Counted from the first letter of the stretch, positions 38,947-49,546 are shown. The stretch is 64,000 bases of DNA from Microbulbifer marinus (GCF_900107725.1 NZ_FNQO01000001.1:1294458-1358457); one strand, 5' to 3'. Notes: generated by a model from the letters alone, not told the origin. A program made the numbers and translations.

Positions 38947-40155
38947 TTAACGCTTCGCCCTGTTGTCATACTTGCGCAGCATGTGAATCAGCCGATTAGC
39001 GGTGATACCGTGTGCAATCACACTGAAAAGAATGGTACAGGCGGCGGTGACGATGATGATATCCCCACCGGGGAGATTCTGGTTCAGCACCACGACCGCG
39101 AACACGATACTGGCCAGACCGCGCGGGCCAAACCAACCCATAAACAACCTCTCCCTCCAGGTAGCGCTCGTCCCGGTGAGGCACAGTATTACCGGCAATA
39201 TGCGCACCACAGTCAGGCTCAATACGGCATACAGCACGACTTGCCACGTCACTTCGTGAAACAGCTTGCCGATCACGGCAGCCCCAAATACCACCCATGT
39301 CAGTAGCGTGAGTGTATCGCCAGCACCCTCGGCACTGGCAAGAAACTCGTGTTTTTGCTGCCGCGCGATCCAGCCGAATAGCAATCCGCCGGAAAAAGCC
39401 GCGATAAAGCCGCTGCCGTCGAGCCACTGGGCTACGCCGAAGCAGCTCAGGGCTATGCCAATGACGGGCAGCTGGCGCCAGGTTTCGGTTATCCAGCCGC
39501 GGGCATTCGCGGCACGCATTACCAGCGCCATGACGGTAGTCATTGAAAGCCCGACCGCCAGTCCGGTACCCAGCTCACCCAGGGTCAACTCCAGCGCCAG
39601 CACCGGCGTGGTATCCGGTGCCGCCGTTCCGGTAGCCAGTGCCAGAAAAACAAACAGTATCGGCACACACAGACCATCGTTGAGACCGCTTTCCACGTTC
39701 AGGGATTCACGGATGTAGGCGGGTACGGCCGGATTGGTGACGACCGCCTTGCCCAGGGCAGCATCTGTCGGCGCCAGTAGAGTGGCGAGTACCGCGATTT
39801 CAAAGTGGCTGAGATCGTCAAACAACAGCAAGCCACACAGATATCCGATAAAGATCTTCAGCGGCAATACCAGAAGTAGCAGTCTGCGGGGAATGGCGAC
39901 CGCCTGCCGCAACACACTGAGATTCGCACCTGCCGCCTCGGTAAATAGCAGCAGCGCCAGGGCCGACTCGGCCAGAATCCTGAGTCCGTCCGAATCTATG
40001 GCCAGGTCCAGCAACCCAAGGCCGTAACCGCCCAGCACAAAACCAGCGAAGGTAAATACCAGAGCACCATTAAACGGCGTGCGCGCTACGCGGCGGCTCA
40101 AGATGCTGTAGCAAAAAATGAAAAGTGCGACGATGGATAGGTTCGCGTAGCTCAT
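38947..40155 (-). CDS. CPA1-family Na+/H+ antiporter
   Basis: A 402-residue inner-membrane protein with about twelve spans. Transport-core motifs are present: LLLFTEAAGANLSVL, LLAPTDAALGKAVVTN (helix with T-D) and NVESGLNDGLCVP (the N-D pair typical of the electroneutral CPA1 group). Unlike the antiporter at 17812-19668, it has no TrkA domain. Likely role: sodium and pH homeostasis in a salt-rich habitat. Confidence 0.88.
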   Translation of the reverse strand: MSYANLSIVALFIFCYSILSRRVARTPFNGALVFTFAGFVLGGYGLGLLDLAIDSDGLRILAESALALLLFTEAAGANLSVLRQAVAIPRRLLLLVLPLKIFIGYLCGLLLFDDLSHFEIAVLATLLAPTDAALGKAVVTNPAVPAYIRESLNVESGLNDGLCVPILFVFLALATGTAAPDTTPVLALELTLGELGTGLAVGLSMTTVMALVMRAANARGWITETWRQLPVIGIALSCFGVAQWLDGSGFIAAFSGGLLFGWIARQQKHEFLASAEGAGDTLTLLTWVVFGAAVIGKLFHEVTWQVVLYAVLSLTVVRILPVILCLTGTSATWRERLFMGWFGPRGLASIVFAVVVLNQNLPGGDIIIVTAACTILFSVIAHGITANRLIHMLRKYDNRAKR

Positions 40156-40345
40156 TCTTCAGCGACTGATCAGTGGACAGGGAGTACGTCTGCCGTAACT
40201 ATAGAAGCTGCGCGAATAAATCAGCCCCTCATTCGATTCGAAGTTATGCCCCTCAACGGCACCGAAGTGACCAACCACGTGTCGCCCTTCGCCAAGGTTA
40301 GCTTTCCTACATGAGTTTTTTGAAAAAGAGATATGTGACAACCTT

Positions 40346-40361
40346 TGTGAGGTCCGTCACA
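40346..40361 (+). promoter_or_regulatory. Perfect CRP-type site upstream of the sialidase-fold lipoprotein gene
   Basis: TGTGAGGTCCGTCACA matches TGTGA-N6-TCACA exactly. It lies 135 bp before the lipoprotein start, in the ~340-bp divergent gap with the antiporter gene, and could serve either. A second perfect site is at 55355. Confidence 0.65.
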
Positions 40362-40495
40362 GTTTTCCGACATAAGCGTTTTGCCGACTATTCGAACAGA
40401 TTTGAGTGCCGTTACTTTTCACTTTCCGATAAGACAGAGCAGCGTCGCATAAAGGTAAATTGTGCACGCTGGCTTTGCGTACACGAGAAACCTAT

Positions 40496-42907
40496 ATGAA
40501 GGCCTTTCAGCAACTTCCTCTCATTACGATCTTTCTAGCTTTCGCTATGTCGTCTGGATGCGGTGGAGGTTCTTCTGGTGACTCAGCAGATGTCAGTCCG
40601 GCACCGGTAGCAGTAGCTCCAGTGACCTATACCGGTGTCATTATCGATAGTCCGATCGATAACATTCATTATCGTGCTTCCTCCGGTCACGAAGGAAACA
40701 CTGATAACTGTGGTGAGTTCATCTTTGAAGAGGGCGATTCAGTAACTTTCTCGATCGGAGATCTGGTCTTTGATCCAATTCCTGCTCGAGCAGGTCTGAC
40801 ACCACTGGAGCTTTTTGATGCTCACGATATCCATGATCGGCGGGTAGTCAATTTCGCGCGACTGGTACAGACGCTCGATGATGATGGCGATATCTCAGTT
40901 TGTATCAATATCACCAAAGAGGGCGTCGAGGCCGTATCCAATGCCGGCTTTACGCCGGAAGATTTCGACATGTCAGAGGAGGATTTTACCAACAGTGTCA
41001 AAGTTCAAACCCTGCTGACCGAACTCAACCTCAGTGTTATCGCCGGACCGGAAGAGGTAAAAGTTCACTTGGAGCTAAGCATCCGCAAGTCCGACAAGGT
41101 CGACCGCGATGATGACGGTACCAGCAATGACGAGGATCACGATGACGATGGCGACGGGATCAACGACGAACACGATCTTTTTCCTGATGATCCGTCCAGC
41201 GGTGGCGATTTGGATCAGGACGGCATAGACAGTCTGCACGACAGCGACGACGATGGTGACGGCGTTTCTGATGAAGAGGATCTCTGGCCCTATGACAGCA
41301 GTGAGAGTACAGACTTTGATGGCGATGGTATTGGAGACAATGCGGACCCGGACGACGACAATGATACCGTCCCAGACGTAGTCGATGAGTATCCCCACGA
41401 CGATACTCGAAGCGGCGATTTCGACTCAGACGGCCTGGAAAACCTTGTCGATGATGATGACGACAATGACAATGTAACCGATGACCGGGACGCTTTTCCT
41501 TATGATGCATCGGAGCATAGTGACTGGGATTGTGACGGTATCGGCGACACTGTCGACATCGACAACGACAATGACTCCATTCCTGATCATCAGGACCGAC
41601 TCATTATCGGCTGTGTGGAATCTGCATATCCCCAGGAAGCACCAATCCGGGTTCTCACCAAGGGCTTTGATCCGACATTTGCCAATGCACAGCCGGAAGA
41701 TGGCTGGCACATTCAATTTTACACCTATAGCGTCGACGATCCGGGTAACTACTTGACCGAATACACCAGTGGCGGCGCCTACAATGCTCAATATGACCCT
41801 TGGGATCAAACCTGGATCATCGAATACTGGGCGCCCCGTGTTCCAGGAAAATATAGAACCGAAATCACCCTGTATTGTTCTATGAGCCCGTCGGCCTGTG
41901 ACACCAACTTCCCCTACGAAGAGTACAAGCAGGAGGTTTCCTTTACTTCGAGCTGTTCGACTGAATCCTGTACTTATGAACTGGACGATGCCCGGGGCAA
42001 CTACGTCAGTAACTCAAAGTCTTCTTCAGTCAGGCCCGGCTTCGTGCAAAGGTCAAATGGCCAGCTAGTGGCCGTCTACACGGAGTTCCGGGACGGAGGT
42101 CTGGCAAGCGCAGTCTCCCATTCTGACGACGGGGGTAAAACCTGGAAAGTACCGACAGATCTGCCGGCCCCTGTGCACGGCGAGCCCAATATGATCGAGA
42201 CCAGCGGCGGAACCCTGATGTTTCTGGCCATGTGCTCCGGGTTGGATATCTGCCTGTTTGATTCCGGTGACGGAGTCACCTGGGGGCGCAGGAACTTGAC
42301 TCAAAATACCAGTTTTGCACCCTGTCCCGAGGCCGACTGCTCTCAGCAGGATATTACCAGTGGTTCTTTAACTCAGCTCTCAGATAGCAGCTACGTGATC
42401 ACTTACTACCTGAGGGTCGGAGATGACATAGATGTCTATGTCACTCGCAGTGCGGATCTGCAAAACTGGAGCACCCCGGCCAAAGTTTCATCCGGCGCAG
42501 GATGGGACTTTGACCCGCACCTACTTGAAACTCAGTCTGGAGATTTTTACCTGGTATTTGTTTCTTACACGAAACAGGCTCTCGTAATTGCCAAATCACC
42601 TGACCTGGTCAACTGGCAGGAGAGCTACACGGTCAATTGGTCACCACATCTACACATGAAACCGCGATTGCTGGAAATCTCTGGCAAGCCAGCACTGTTC
42701 TTCGCAAGTTCTTATGAGTTTTACTACTCATATCTGACCGCCACGGGTGCGTTCAGTGCCCCTCAGATGCTGCTGGAAAATATTCCTTTCGGGCCCGAGG
42801 TAAAGAAACTGCAAGATGGGCAATTGGGTATCATGTACGAGATGGATCTAAACAATCAGCGAGATATCTTTTTCGAAGAGCTGCCGGCGCCAGCGGTCGA
42901 CTTTTAA
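40496..42907 (+). CDS. Large lipoprotein with thrombospondin type-3 repeats and sialidase-fold propeller
   Basis: An 803-residue lipoprotein (signal peptide with lipobox SSGC, then a GGGSSGD linker). Residues about 200-365 are rich in D-x-D-x-D-G-x-x-D motifs (for example DSDDDGDGVSDEEDLWPYD), calcium-binding thrombospondin type-3 repeats. Residues about 500-803 look like a six-bladed exo-sialidase/BNR propeller with Asp-box-like turns SHSDDGGKTW, FDSGDGVTW, TRSADLQNW and AKSPDLVNW. The sialidase catalytic arginine triad cannot be confirmed, so the domain may bind or cleave a glycan. Start 40496 is chosen for the signal peptide. A CRP-type site lies upstream and a terminator follows. Confidence 0.82.
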   Translation: MKAFQQLPLITIFLAFAMSSGCGGGSSGDSADVSPAPVAVAPVTYTGVIIDSPIDNIHYRASSGHEGNTDNCGEFIFEEGDSVTFSIGDLVFDPIPARAGLTPLELFDAHDIHDRRVVNFARLVQTLDDDGDISVCINITKEGVEAVSNAGFTPEDFDMSEEDFTNSVKVQTLLTELNLSVIAGPEEVKVHLELSIRKSDKVDRDDDGTSNDEDHDDDGDGINDEHDLFPDDPSSGGDLDQDGIDSLHDSDDDGDGVSDEEDLWPYDSSESTDFDGDGIGDNADPDDDNDTVPDVVDEYPHDDTRSGDFDSDGLENLVDDDDDNDNVTDDRDAFPYDASEHSDWDCDGIGDTVDIDNDNDSIPDHQDRLIIGCVESAYPQEAPIRVLTKGFDPTFANAQPEDGWHIQFYTYSVDDPGNYLTEYTSGGAYNAQYDPWDQTWIIEYWAPRVPGKYRTEITLYCSMSPSACDTNFPYEEYKQEVSFTSSCSTESCTYELDDARGNYVSNSKSSSVRPGFVQRSNGQLVAVYTEFRDGGLASAVSHSDDGGKTWKVPTDLPAPVHGEPNMIETSGGTLMFLAMCSGLDICLFDSGDGVTWGRRNLTQNTSFAPCPEADCSQQDITSGSLTQLSDSSYVITYYLRVGDDIDVYVTRSADLQNWSTPAKVSSGAGWDFDPHLLETQSGDFYLVFVSYTKQALVIAKSPDLVNWQESYTVNWSPHLHMKPRLLEISGKPALFFASSYEFYYSYLTATGAFSAPQMLLENIPFGPEVKKLQDGQLGIMYEMDLNNQRDIFFEELPAPAVDF

Positions 42908-42923
42908 GGAGCGGTTATCCTGG

Positions 42924-42962
42924 AAAAAAGGGCTTCGACTGTGAATTATCAAGAAGCCCTTT
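42924..42962. terminator. Bidirectional terminator
   Basis: aaaaaagggcttc pairs with gaagcccttt across a 16-base loop between convergent genes; A-run on one side and T-run on the other allow termination in both directions. Confidence 0.85.
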
Positions 42963-42977
42963 CCATCCAAGGCATCA

Positions 42978-43646
42978 TTAGCCAACAGAAAATGCCAGTA
43001 TCTGGCTGATTTCATTCAGGCTGCGCCCGCTCTGTCCCTGCCAGGCCTCGATCGCCTCCTGCAGCGCGGCCCAGTCTTTTTTCGACGACGGCTTTTTCTG
43101 CACCACGCCGGCGCGAATCAGTCCCTGCACCATGTCATTGGAGAACACCAGCGTATCTACCCCCATACGGCGCAGGAATACCTGGGCGGTCTTGCCGCCG
43201 AGCCGGTCGCCGCCCTTTTGCAGGGATTTCAGGTTGTCGGCGTAATTGGCACTGTTCCATCCGGCAAAATAGTTGCCCAGCCCGCCGTGCACATTGGACA
43301 GTTGCCAGAAGAAATCGGCATTGCGCTGGATGGACTTGGTCTTTTTCCAGTGGCTGATCATGCCGTCCTGCTTCAGGATTTCCTCCAGTGCCTCATCCGA
43401 AAGATAACGGCAGAAGGAAAGCTCGAAGCCGTGGAAAATTTCCTCGATGCGCGGCCACTTGCTGTCGACCACCTTCCAGTTGAAGCCCGCCTGGAATACC
43501 GCCTTCGAGGCCTCGGACAGCCAGCGCTCGTCGGGGATTTTCTTGATCGTGCGCGACGACTTCGGCTTCGTCAGTCGGGCCGCCAGCTCCTGCTCGCCAC
43601 CGAAACGTTCGATCACCCTTGCTTCTATTTCTGCAAAGTTCTCCAT
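42978..43646 (-). CDS. DNA-3-methyladenine glycosylase I-like protein
   Basis: A 222-residue protein with the Tag-like helical fold. KAVFQAGFNWKVVDSKWPRI aligns with the Q-Q-A-G-L-S-W block of Tag, and DGMISHWKKTKSIQRNADFF with its G-I-I-R-H-R-x-K-I-x-A helix. The N-terminal cysteine and the zinc His/Cys ligands of Escherichia coli Tag are missing, as is the catalytic-site glutamate before the QAG block (by-eye alignment). The family removes 3-methyladenine from DNA; this member may be a diverged base-excision enzyme. ATG 43646 is preferred over TTG 43673. Confidence 0.72.
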   Translation of the reverse strand: MENFAEIEARVIERFGGEQELAARLTKPKSSRTIKKIPDERWLSEASKAVFQAGFNWKVVDSKWPRIEEIFHGFELSFCRYLSDEALEEILKQDGMISHWKKTKSIQRNADFFWQLSNVHGGLGNYFAGWNSANYADNLKSLQKGGDRLGGKTAQVFLRRMGVDTLVFSNDMVQGLIRAGVVQKKPSSKKDWAALQEAIEAWQGQSGRSLNEISQILAFSVG

Positions 43647-43682
43647 CACTCTTGTCTCTTGATCAGCTTGCACAACCCGGCA

Positions 43683-44570
43683 TCAAGCGAGATTGCGCTC
43701 GAATAGTGTCAACGCCTCGCGCCAGGCGCGCTCCGCCTGGGCCTCGTTGTATACCGCAGAATCCGGCGGACACCAGCCGTGCAGCGTGCCCTCGTACACC
43801 TCTACGTCGGCCGTAACGCCGGCGCTGTCGAAAGCCTTGCGCAATACGGTTTTGGCTTCAGGATCGCGTTCGTCGTCGTTCTCGGCAATCGCCACCAGGA
43901 ATCCGGCCTTGATTTTCGGTATCAGCAGGTGGGGACTGTCGGGTTTATCCGTCACCAGGCCACCGCCGTGAAAGGATGCACCGGCACCGATGCGTTCCGG
44001 CATATCGGCCGCGAGGCGGAAAGTGTAGGAGCCGGTCATGCAGTAACCCATGGTGCCGACCGGTCGATCGGCTGCCACCGCGGGCTGCTGGTCGAGAAAC
44101 TTCACGAAGGCGCGGCCGTCTGTCACGCAGGTCTGTGGCGACAGCGTGCGGGCCTGCTCGCGCGCCCTGGGGAAAATCTTTTGCTTCAGCTCGGGGTCGA
44201 TAACGTCAACATCATTCGGCACCAGCTGCCCCTTCATCGTCCGGTAATAGGGATTGACCACCAGCACGGCATAACCGGACTGGGCGAGCCGCTTGCCCAT
44301 CTGGCGGAAGGCCGGGCGCATACCGAAGATATCCGGCCACATAATCACCGCCGCGTGCCGGCCTTTGGCCGGGTGCACGAAATAGCAATCGGCCTCGCCG
44401 TCCGGCGTCTCGACCATCACATTCGCTTCCACAACGTCCTGCGCCTGTGCCGATACCGGCAGCATCATCGCCAGCGCGGCGCCCAGCCCGACCTTGCCGA
44501 AATCGCGGCGACTCATGCCGCGGCTGCGAAAATAGGCTTCCGCGTCCTTGTTGGTCTGGTCGTCACACAT
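43683..44570 (-). CDS. Tat-exported dienelactone hydrolase-family protein
   Basis: A 295-residue protein with a twin-arginine signal (MSRRDFGKVGLGAALAMMLP, about 19-38) and a dienelactone hydrolase fold: VIMWPDIFGMRPAFRQMGKR, the nucleophile Cys in GTMGYCMTGSYTF (about 178), an Asp in IAENDDERDPEA and a His in EGTLHGWCPP. Classical DLH opens chlorinated dienelactones, but periplasmic members are of unknown substrate. ATG 44570 has an excellent SD (aggagg). It follows the Tag-like gene on the same strand with a 37-bp gap. Confidence 0.88.
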   Translation of the reverse strand: MCDDQTNKDAEAYFRSRGMSRRDFGKVGLGAALAMMLPVSAQAQDVVEANVMVETPDGEADCYFVHPAKGRHAAVIMWPDIFGMRPAFRQMGKRLAQSGYAVLVVNPYYRTMKGQLVPNDVDVIDPELKQKIFPRAREQARTLSPQTCVTDGRAFVKFLDQQPAVAADRPVGTMGYCMTGSYTFRLAADMPERIGAGASFHGGGLVTDKPDSPHLLIPKIKAGFLVAIAENDDERDPEAKTVLRKAFDSAGVTADVEVYEGTLHGWCPPDSAVYNEAQAERAWREALTLFERNLA

Positions 44571-44827
44571 GCTCCATGCCTCCTGTAGCCTTGGGCCCTT
44601 GGTTCGGTATGTTTTTTTATTGGATTTATTGGCGCCCCGCTGCAGAGTAGCTCCGCGGCGCCTACCGCGCGATACATGCCTGCTGCCGTTTATAACAGGC
44701 ACGGGGCGCGTCGACCAGAGCGTGTGAACGCGGTGAACCGAGCTGACTATTGGGCACAATGCTCAGTAAACTGGTACGGTTTCAACAATCCGCTCCGACC
44801 ACAATGATCATAACAACGGGAAACTCC

Positions 44828-46285
44828 ATGATTCGCAGCACTCTGGCAACGCTGGCGCTGGCAAGCGCCATCACCACCGCCCACGCCTACGACGACCAGT
44901 CCCTCGCTGGCGATGCCGCCTGGGTCGGCAAGCAATCCGACCGTATCAGCACGCAGGCCGCCGGCCTGGCCGACGACCTGTGGAACTGGGCCGAAATGGG
45001 CTACCAGGAGACCCGCAGTAGTGCGGCCCTGCAGGATCACCTGAAAGAGGCCGGTTTCAGTGTCGAGACCGGTATCGCCGACATTCCCACCGCGTTCGTC
45101 GCTCGCTATCGCCAGGGACGCGGCGGGCCGGTGATCGGCCTGCTGGCGGAGATGGATGCCCTGCCCGGCGTCGCGCAACAGGCAGTTCCGCGGCAGAGCC
45201 CGATCGAAGGCCAGGCCGCGGGTCACGCCTGCGGACACCACCTGTTCGGCGCCGGTTCCACCGCCGCCGCCATCATGCTGAGCCGCTGGCTGAAGGAAAC
45301 CGGCTCGCCGGGTGAGATTCGCCTGTATGGCACACCGGCAGAGGAAGGCGGTTCCGGCAAGGTGTATATGGTGCGCGCCGGCGCCTTCGACGGCACCGAT
45401 GTGGTACTGCAGTGGCACCCGGGCGACCAGAACGCCGCCCTGCCCCGCTCCAGCCTCGCCAACAAGTCGGCCAAGTTCCGCTTCAAGGGCATTGCCAGCC
45501 ACGCCGCCGCAGCGCCGGAGCGTGGCCGCTCAGCACTCGACGGTGTCGAGGCGATGAACTTTATGGTGAACATGATGCGCGAGCATGTGCCGGACAGCAC
45601 CCGCATCCACTATGTGATTACCGACGGTGGCATGGCCCCGAACGTGGTGCCGGCCAACGCCGAAGTCTTCTACTACGTGCGCGATGAATCCGCGGCGGCG
45701 CTGGAACCCATCTGGGAGCGGGTGGAGGAAATTGCCCGGGCCGCAGCCCAGGGCACCGGCACCAGCGTCGAGTGGGAGGTAATCCATGGCAATCACAGCT
45801 TGCTGCCGAACCAGACTCTGAACCGCCTGTTGGATGCGAGCATGCGCCAGTTCGGCGGCATCGAATACTCGGCAGAAGAACAGAAGTTCGCGCAGACTTT
45901 GACCGGCCTCGCCCACGGAGCCGGCCGTGAACTCGGCGATCAGCGCAAGATCGTCGATTACGATCCGTCCGAGACTGCCTCGCCCGGCTCCACCGACGTC
46001 GGCGACGTAAGCTGGAATGTGCCGACCGGTGGCTTCGGTACCGCCACCTGGGTACCCGGCACTTCCGCCCATACCTGGCAGGCGGTAGCCGCCGGCGGAA
46101 CGAGCATCGGCCACAAGGGCATGCTGCTCGCGGCGGAGACGCTGACGCTGGCCGGTATTCAGTTGCTGCGGGAGCCCCGCCTCGTCGAGCAGGCGACAAA
46201 TGAATTCCAACGGAAGCGCGGCGATGATTTCGACTATGCGCCGCTGCTGGGCGACCGCCAGCCGCCGCTGGATTACCGCCGGTAA
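44828..46285 (+). CDS. Exported M20-family amidohydrolase/peptidase
   Basis: A 485-residue protein with a signal peptide (MIRSTLATLALASAITTAHA). Metal-binding motifs of the M20/AbgB-type amidohydrolases are visible: GLLAEMDALPG, GHACGHHLFGAG (about 130-141) and the metal glutamate pair in YGTPAEEGGSGK. A C-terminal GHKGMLLAAETL returns to the catalytic domain. Such enzymes split N-acyl or aminobenzoyl-glutamate type amides. Full length for the family. A bidirectional terminator follows. Confidence 0.9.
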   Translation: MIRSTLATLALASAITTAHAYDDQSLAGDAAWVGKQSDRISTQAAGLADDLWNWAEMGYQETRSSAALQDHLKEAGFSVETGIADIPTAFVARYRQGRGGPVIGLLAEMDALPGVAQQAVPRQSPIEGQAAGHACGHHLFGAGSTAAAIMLSRWLKETGSPGEIRLYGTPAEEGGSGKVYMVRAGAFDGTDVVLQWHPGDQNAALPRSSLANKSAKFRFKGIASHAAAAPERGRSALDGVEAMNFMVNMMREHVPDSTRIHYVITDGGMAPNVVPANAEVFYYVRDESAAALEPIWERVEEIARAAAQGTGTSVEWEVIHGNHSLLPNQTLNRLLDASMRQFGGIEYSAEEQKFAQTLTGLAHGAGRELGDQRKIVDYDPSETASPGSTDVGDVSWNVPTGGFGTATWVPGTSAHTWQAVAAGGTSIGHKGMLLAAETLTLAGIQLLREPRLVEQATNEFQRKRGDDFDYAPLLGDRQPPLDYRR

Positions 46286-46410
46286 CGGACCGGGGGTATA
46301 TTTCGCTATATATCCGCGCCATTGCGGTGCCCACCCCGATGGCCCGTTGGCTTACGCGCCGCCTTGCTAAATCGTTTACTCCGATCACCGCTTCGGCTAA
46401 AACCGTTACC

Positions 46411-46446
46411 CATAAAAAAGCCCGGCCAAACCGGGCTCTTTTATTT
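46411..46446. terminator. Bidirectional terminator
   Basis: agcccgg/ccgggct hairpin with an A-run before and cttttatt after, between the convergent amidohydrolase and prolyl oligopeptidase genes. Confidence 0.85.
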
Positions 46447-46461
46447 CCGCATCAGACCACA

Positions 46462-48639
46462 TCAAAGCGACAGGCTTTCCACCCCCATGTTGTAGAGCGT
46501 AAAGCTGAAGATATCCGCATACTGCTCGATACTCTTGGAAACCGGCGTTCCGGCGCCGTGGCCGGCTTTGGTCTCGATACGGATCAACGTGGGTGCATTG
46601 CTCGCCTGCTTGGACTGCAGTTCGGCGGCAAACTTGAAGGAGTGTGCCGGAACCACTCTGTCATCGTGATCGGCGGTGGTCACCAGAGTCGCTGGATAAG
46701 CTACGCCCGCTTGCACATTGTGAACCGGGGAATAGCCTTTCAGATATTCGAACATCTCTTTGCTGTCTTCCGCGGTACCGTAGTCATAGGCCCAGCCGGC
46801 ACCAGCGGTGAAGGTGTGGTAGCGCAGCATATCCATCACGCCGACGGCGGGCAGCGCGACCTTGAACAGATCCGGTCGCTGGGTCATTACGGCGCCCACC
46901 AGCAGGCCGCCGTTGGATCCGCCGCGTACCGCAAGGTAGTCACTGGAGGTGTACTTGTTCTCGATCAGGTACTCGGCTGCGGCAATAAAGTCATCAAAGA
47001 CATTCTGTTTCTGCAACTTGGTGCCGGCATCGTGCCAACGCTTGCCGTACTCGCCGCCGCCGCGCAGGTTCGGCACCGCGTAGATGCCACCGAGCTCCAG
47101 CCACACCGCATTGGGGATGCTGAAGGACGGCGTCAGGCTGATATTGAAGCCGCCGTAGCCGTAGAGAATAGTCGGGTTCTTGCCATTGAGCTCGGTACCC
47201 TTCTTGTAGGTGACCATCATCGGCACGCGGGTGCCGTCCTTGGACTTATAGAAGACCTGCTTCGACTCGTAGCGGTCACTATCAAAGTCGGCACCAGACT
47301 CGTTATAGACCGCCGATTCGCCGCTCTCCACATCGAAAGAGAAAATGGTGGCGGGCGTCTTATAGTTGGTAAAAGAGTAATAGAGTAACGCCTCTTCCCG
47401 CTTGCCACCGATGGAGCTGGCGCTGCCCGGACCCGGCAGTTCGATCTCCCGCACGCGCTTGCCGGTGTAATCGTACTGATAGATCTTGGACAGGGCGTCC
47501 ACCATGTACTCGGCGAAGAGATAGCCACCGCCGGTGGAGGCGGTCAGGACATTTTCTGTTTCCGGGATCAGATCAACCCAGTTTTCCACTGCCGGTGCCG
47601 CCGCATCCACGGTGACCACTTTTTTGTTCGGCGCATCGCGGTTGGTAACCAGGTACAGTTTGCTGCCTTGGTTGTCGATGACATCGGTATCCGAGTCGAA
47701 GTCAGTAACAACCGGCACCAGCGGCGCATTCTCCTTGGAGAGGTCACGGATAAAGAGGTCATTGCCGGAAGTGGAGACGGCCCCCGCGACAACCAGGAAG
47801 CGATCGTCCTCGGTCACGTAACCCTGCACATAGCGGCGTTTTTCTTCCGGCGTGCCGCCGAATACCAGCTGATCCTCGGACTGGGGCTGGCCCAGTTTGT
47901 GGTAATAGAGTTTATGCTGATCGGTCTTGGCCGATAGCTCGCTGCCCTCGGGCTTGTCATAGCTCGAGTAGTAGAAACCCTCGTTGCCTTTCCAGGAAAT
48001 GCCGGAGAACTTCACATCCACCAGCGGCTCTTCCAGTACTTCCTTGGTTTTCGCGTCGATTACCAGGATCTTGCGCCAGTCACTGCCACCCTCGGAGATG
48101 GCGTAGGCCGCAATGGCACCATTTTTAGAGAAGGCCAGCGAGGCCAGCGAGGTAGTACCGTCCTCACTGAATTGATTGGGATCCAGGAAGACTTCCGGCT
48201 CGCCGTCGCCCTTCTTGCGCCAGACCACATATTGATCCTGCAGTCCGTCATTGCGGTAGTAGTAAGTGTACTGCCCCTCGGTAAACGGCTTGCCGACCTT
48301 CTCGTAATTCCAGCGTGCCTCCAGGCGCTCCTTCAGCTGGTCGCGGTACGGAATTGAATTGAGGTAGTCGAAGGTCACCTTGTTCTGCGCCTTGACCCAC
48401 GCGGCAGTCTCGTCGCTGCGGTCGTCCTCTAGCCAGCGATAGGGGTCAGCAATCTGGGTACCGAAATAGCTGTCGACCATATTTCCCTCCCGGGTCTCCG
48501 GATAAACCGTGCGCAGAGTCCGCTCGGCGGCTAGAGACTGGGTGCTGGTGGCGGTAGCCGCCGTATCTTCACGGCCCGGGTCATCACCGGAACAGGCCGC
48601 AAGAATGCCGGCCACGGCTAGGGGGATAATCTTTTTCAT
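46462..48639 (-). CDS. Prolyl oligopeptidase (S9A), lipoprotein
   Basis: A 725-residue serine peptidase that cuts short peptides after proline. A lipoprotein signal starts it ([20 protein letters not shown], lipobox LAAC). The N-terminal propeller ([28 protein letters not shown]) is followed by the hydrolase domain with Ser in [13 protein letters not shown] (about 574), Asp in [14 protein letters not shown] (about 657) and His in KAGHGAGTP (about 692). Lipid anchoring places it in the periplasm or outer membrane. ATG 48639 is chosen for the signal peptide. Confidence 0.92.
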   Translation of the reverse strand: MKKIIPLAVAGILAACSGDDPGREDTAATATSTQSLAAERTLRTVYPETREGNMVDSYFGTQIADPYRWLEDDRSDETAAWVKAQNKVTFDYLNSIPYRDQLKERLEARWNYEKVGKPFTEGQYTYYYRNDGLQDQYVVWRKKGDGEPEVFLDPNQFSEDGTTSLASLAFSKNGAIAAYAISEGGSDWRKILVIDAKTKEVLEEPLVDVKFSGISWKGNEGFYYSSYDKPEGSELSAKTDQHKLYYHKLGQPQSEDQLVFGGTPEEKRRYVQGYVTEDDRFLVVAGAVSTSGNDLFIRDLSKENAPLVPVVTDFDSDTDVIDNQGSKLYLVTNRDAPNKKVVTVDAAAPAVENWVDLIPETENVLTASTGGGYLFAEYMVDALSKIYQYDYTGKRVREIELPGPGSASSIGGKREEALLYYSFTNYKTPATIFSFDVESGESAVYNESGADFDSDRYESKQVFYKSKDGTRVPMMVTYKKGTELNGKNPTILYGYGGFNISLTPSFSIPNAVWLELGGIYAVPNLRGGGEYGKRWHDAGTKLQKQNVFDDFIAAAEYLIENKYTSSDYLAVRGGSNGGLLVGAVMTQRPDLFKVALPAVGVMDMLRYHTFTAGAGWAYDYGTAEDSKEMFEYLKGYSPVHNVQAGVAYPATLVTTADHDDRVVPAHSFKFAAELQSKQASNAPTLIRIETKAGHGAGTPVSKSIEQYADIFSFTLYNMGVESLSL

Positions 48640-48799
48640 GGATATATCTCTAAATTTCTTTTTCTTGGCGACCCGAACAGAGTGTTCTCTCGACCAGCTC
48701 GATCGCCTTGGTATGGCAGTAGCAAAGCGTGTATTGGCGTAAATATCAAGCCCTGCGGTGCCAGTTCTAGCGCTATACGACCAAACGCGCAAAATGGTT

Positions 48800-49438
48800 T
48801 CAGGAGCGACGCAGCAGCCAGGCATTTTCCATAGCCGCACATTTGCCCTTCAGGCCGCCGGGCACATCCTGGCTTTCGGCGAGCGTTAATTGGTAATGGT
48901 CGCCGTAGTGCCGCTCGACCTCCGCGTTGCTGATCGAGAAAGGCGGGCCCGGCTGCAGACTCTGGTCGTATTCGAACGTAATCAGCAGTTGCGGCGCGCC
49001 GTGGGTGATCTCGAGCAAATGTTCGCTATAGCGCTTGCGCATCTCCTCCGGCAGCGCCACCAGCGCAGCCCGGTCATAGATTGCGTCGACCTTGCCCAGT
49101 GTGTCGGCGGACAAGTCAAAGATATCACCGACGAAGATATCAATAGCCTCGGCGCTGAAATGTAACGTATTGCCAATCTGCGCGATCGCCGGCTCCACGC
49201 CCAGCTCCTCAAAAAGTTGTTCGATCGCCAGCCGGCTCAACTCGGCGCCGACAGCCCGGTAACCATTGGCCAGCAGCCAGCCGATATCCAGCGTCTTGCC
49301 ACACAGCGGCACGAACACACGGCTATTCTCCGCCAGAGACAACTCGCTGAAATATTTGACCAGCAGCGGGTTGGCTTCACTGGCGTGAAAGCCGATCTCA
49401 TTATCGGCCCACTTCCGGTGCCAGAAATTTGCTTCCAT
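48800..49438 (-). CDS. tpm: Thiopurine S-methyltransferase
   Basis: A 212-residue SAM-dependent methyltransferase of the bacterial TPMT family: [20 protein letters not shown] at the start, [15 protein letters not shown] (motif I), [16 protein letters not shown], and [20 protein letters not shown]. Bacterial TPMTs methylate sulfur, selenium or tellurium compounds. ATG 49438 begins MEANFWH, the typical start. Cytoplasmic, single gene. Confidence 0.93.
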   Translation of the reverse strand: MEANFWHRKWADNEIGFHASEANPLLVKYFSELSLAENSRVFVPLCGKTLDIGWLLANGYRAVGAELSRLAIEQLFEELGVEPAIAQIGNTLHFSAEAIDIFVGDIFDLSADTLGKVDAIYDRAALVALPEEMRKRYSEHLLEITHGAPQLLITFEYDQSLQPGPPFSISNAEVERHYGDHYQLTLAESQDVPGGLKGKCAAMENAWLLRRS

Positions 49439-49546
49439 AGTAGCTACTCCAGATCTCAATTTTTTCGGCTATTGCCGGCAAACTCATATTATTGACGGGT
49501 AAGGTAATGGCTAGCCACCCCCATCGCATCAGCCGCAACAGAAACA

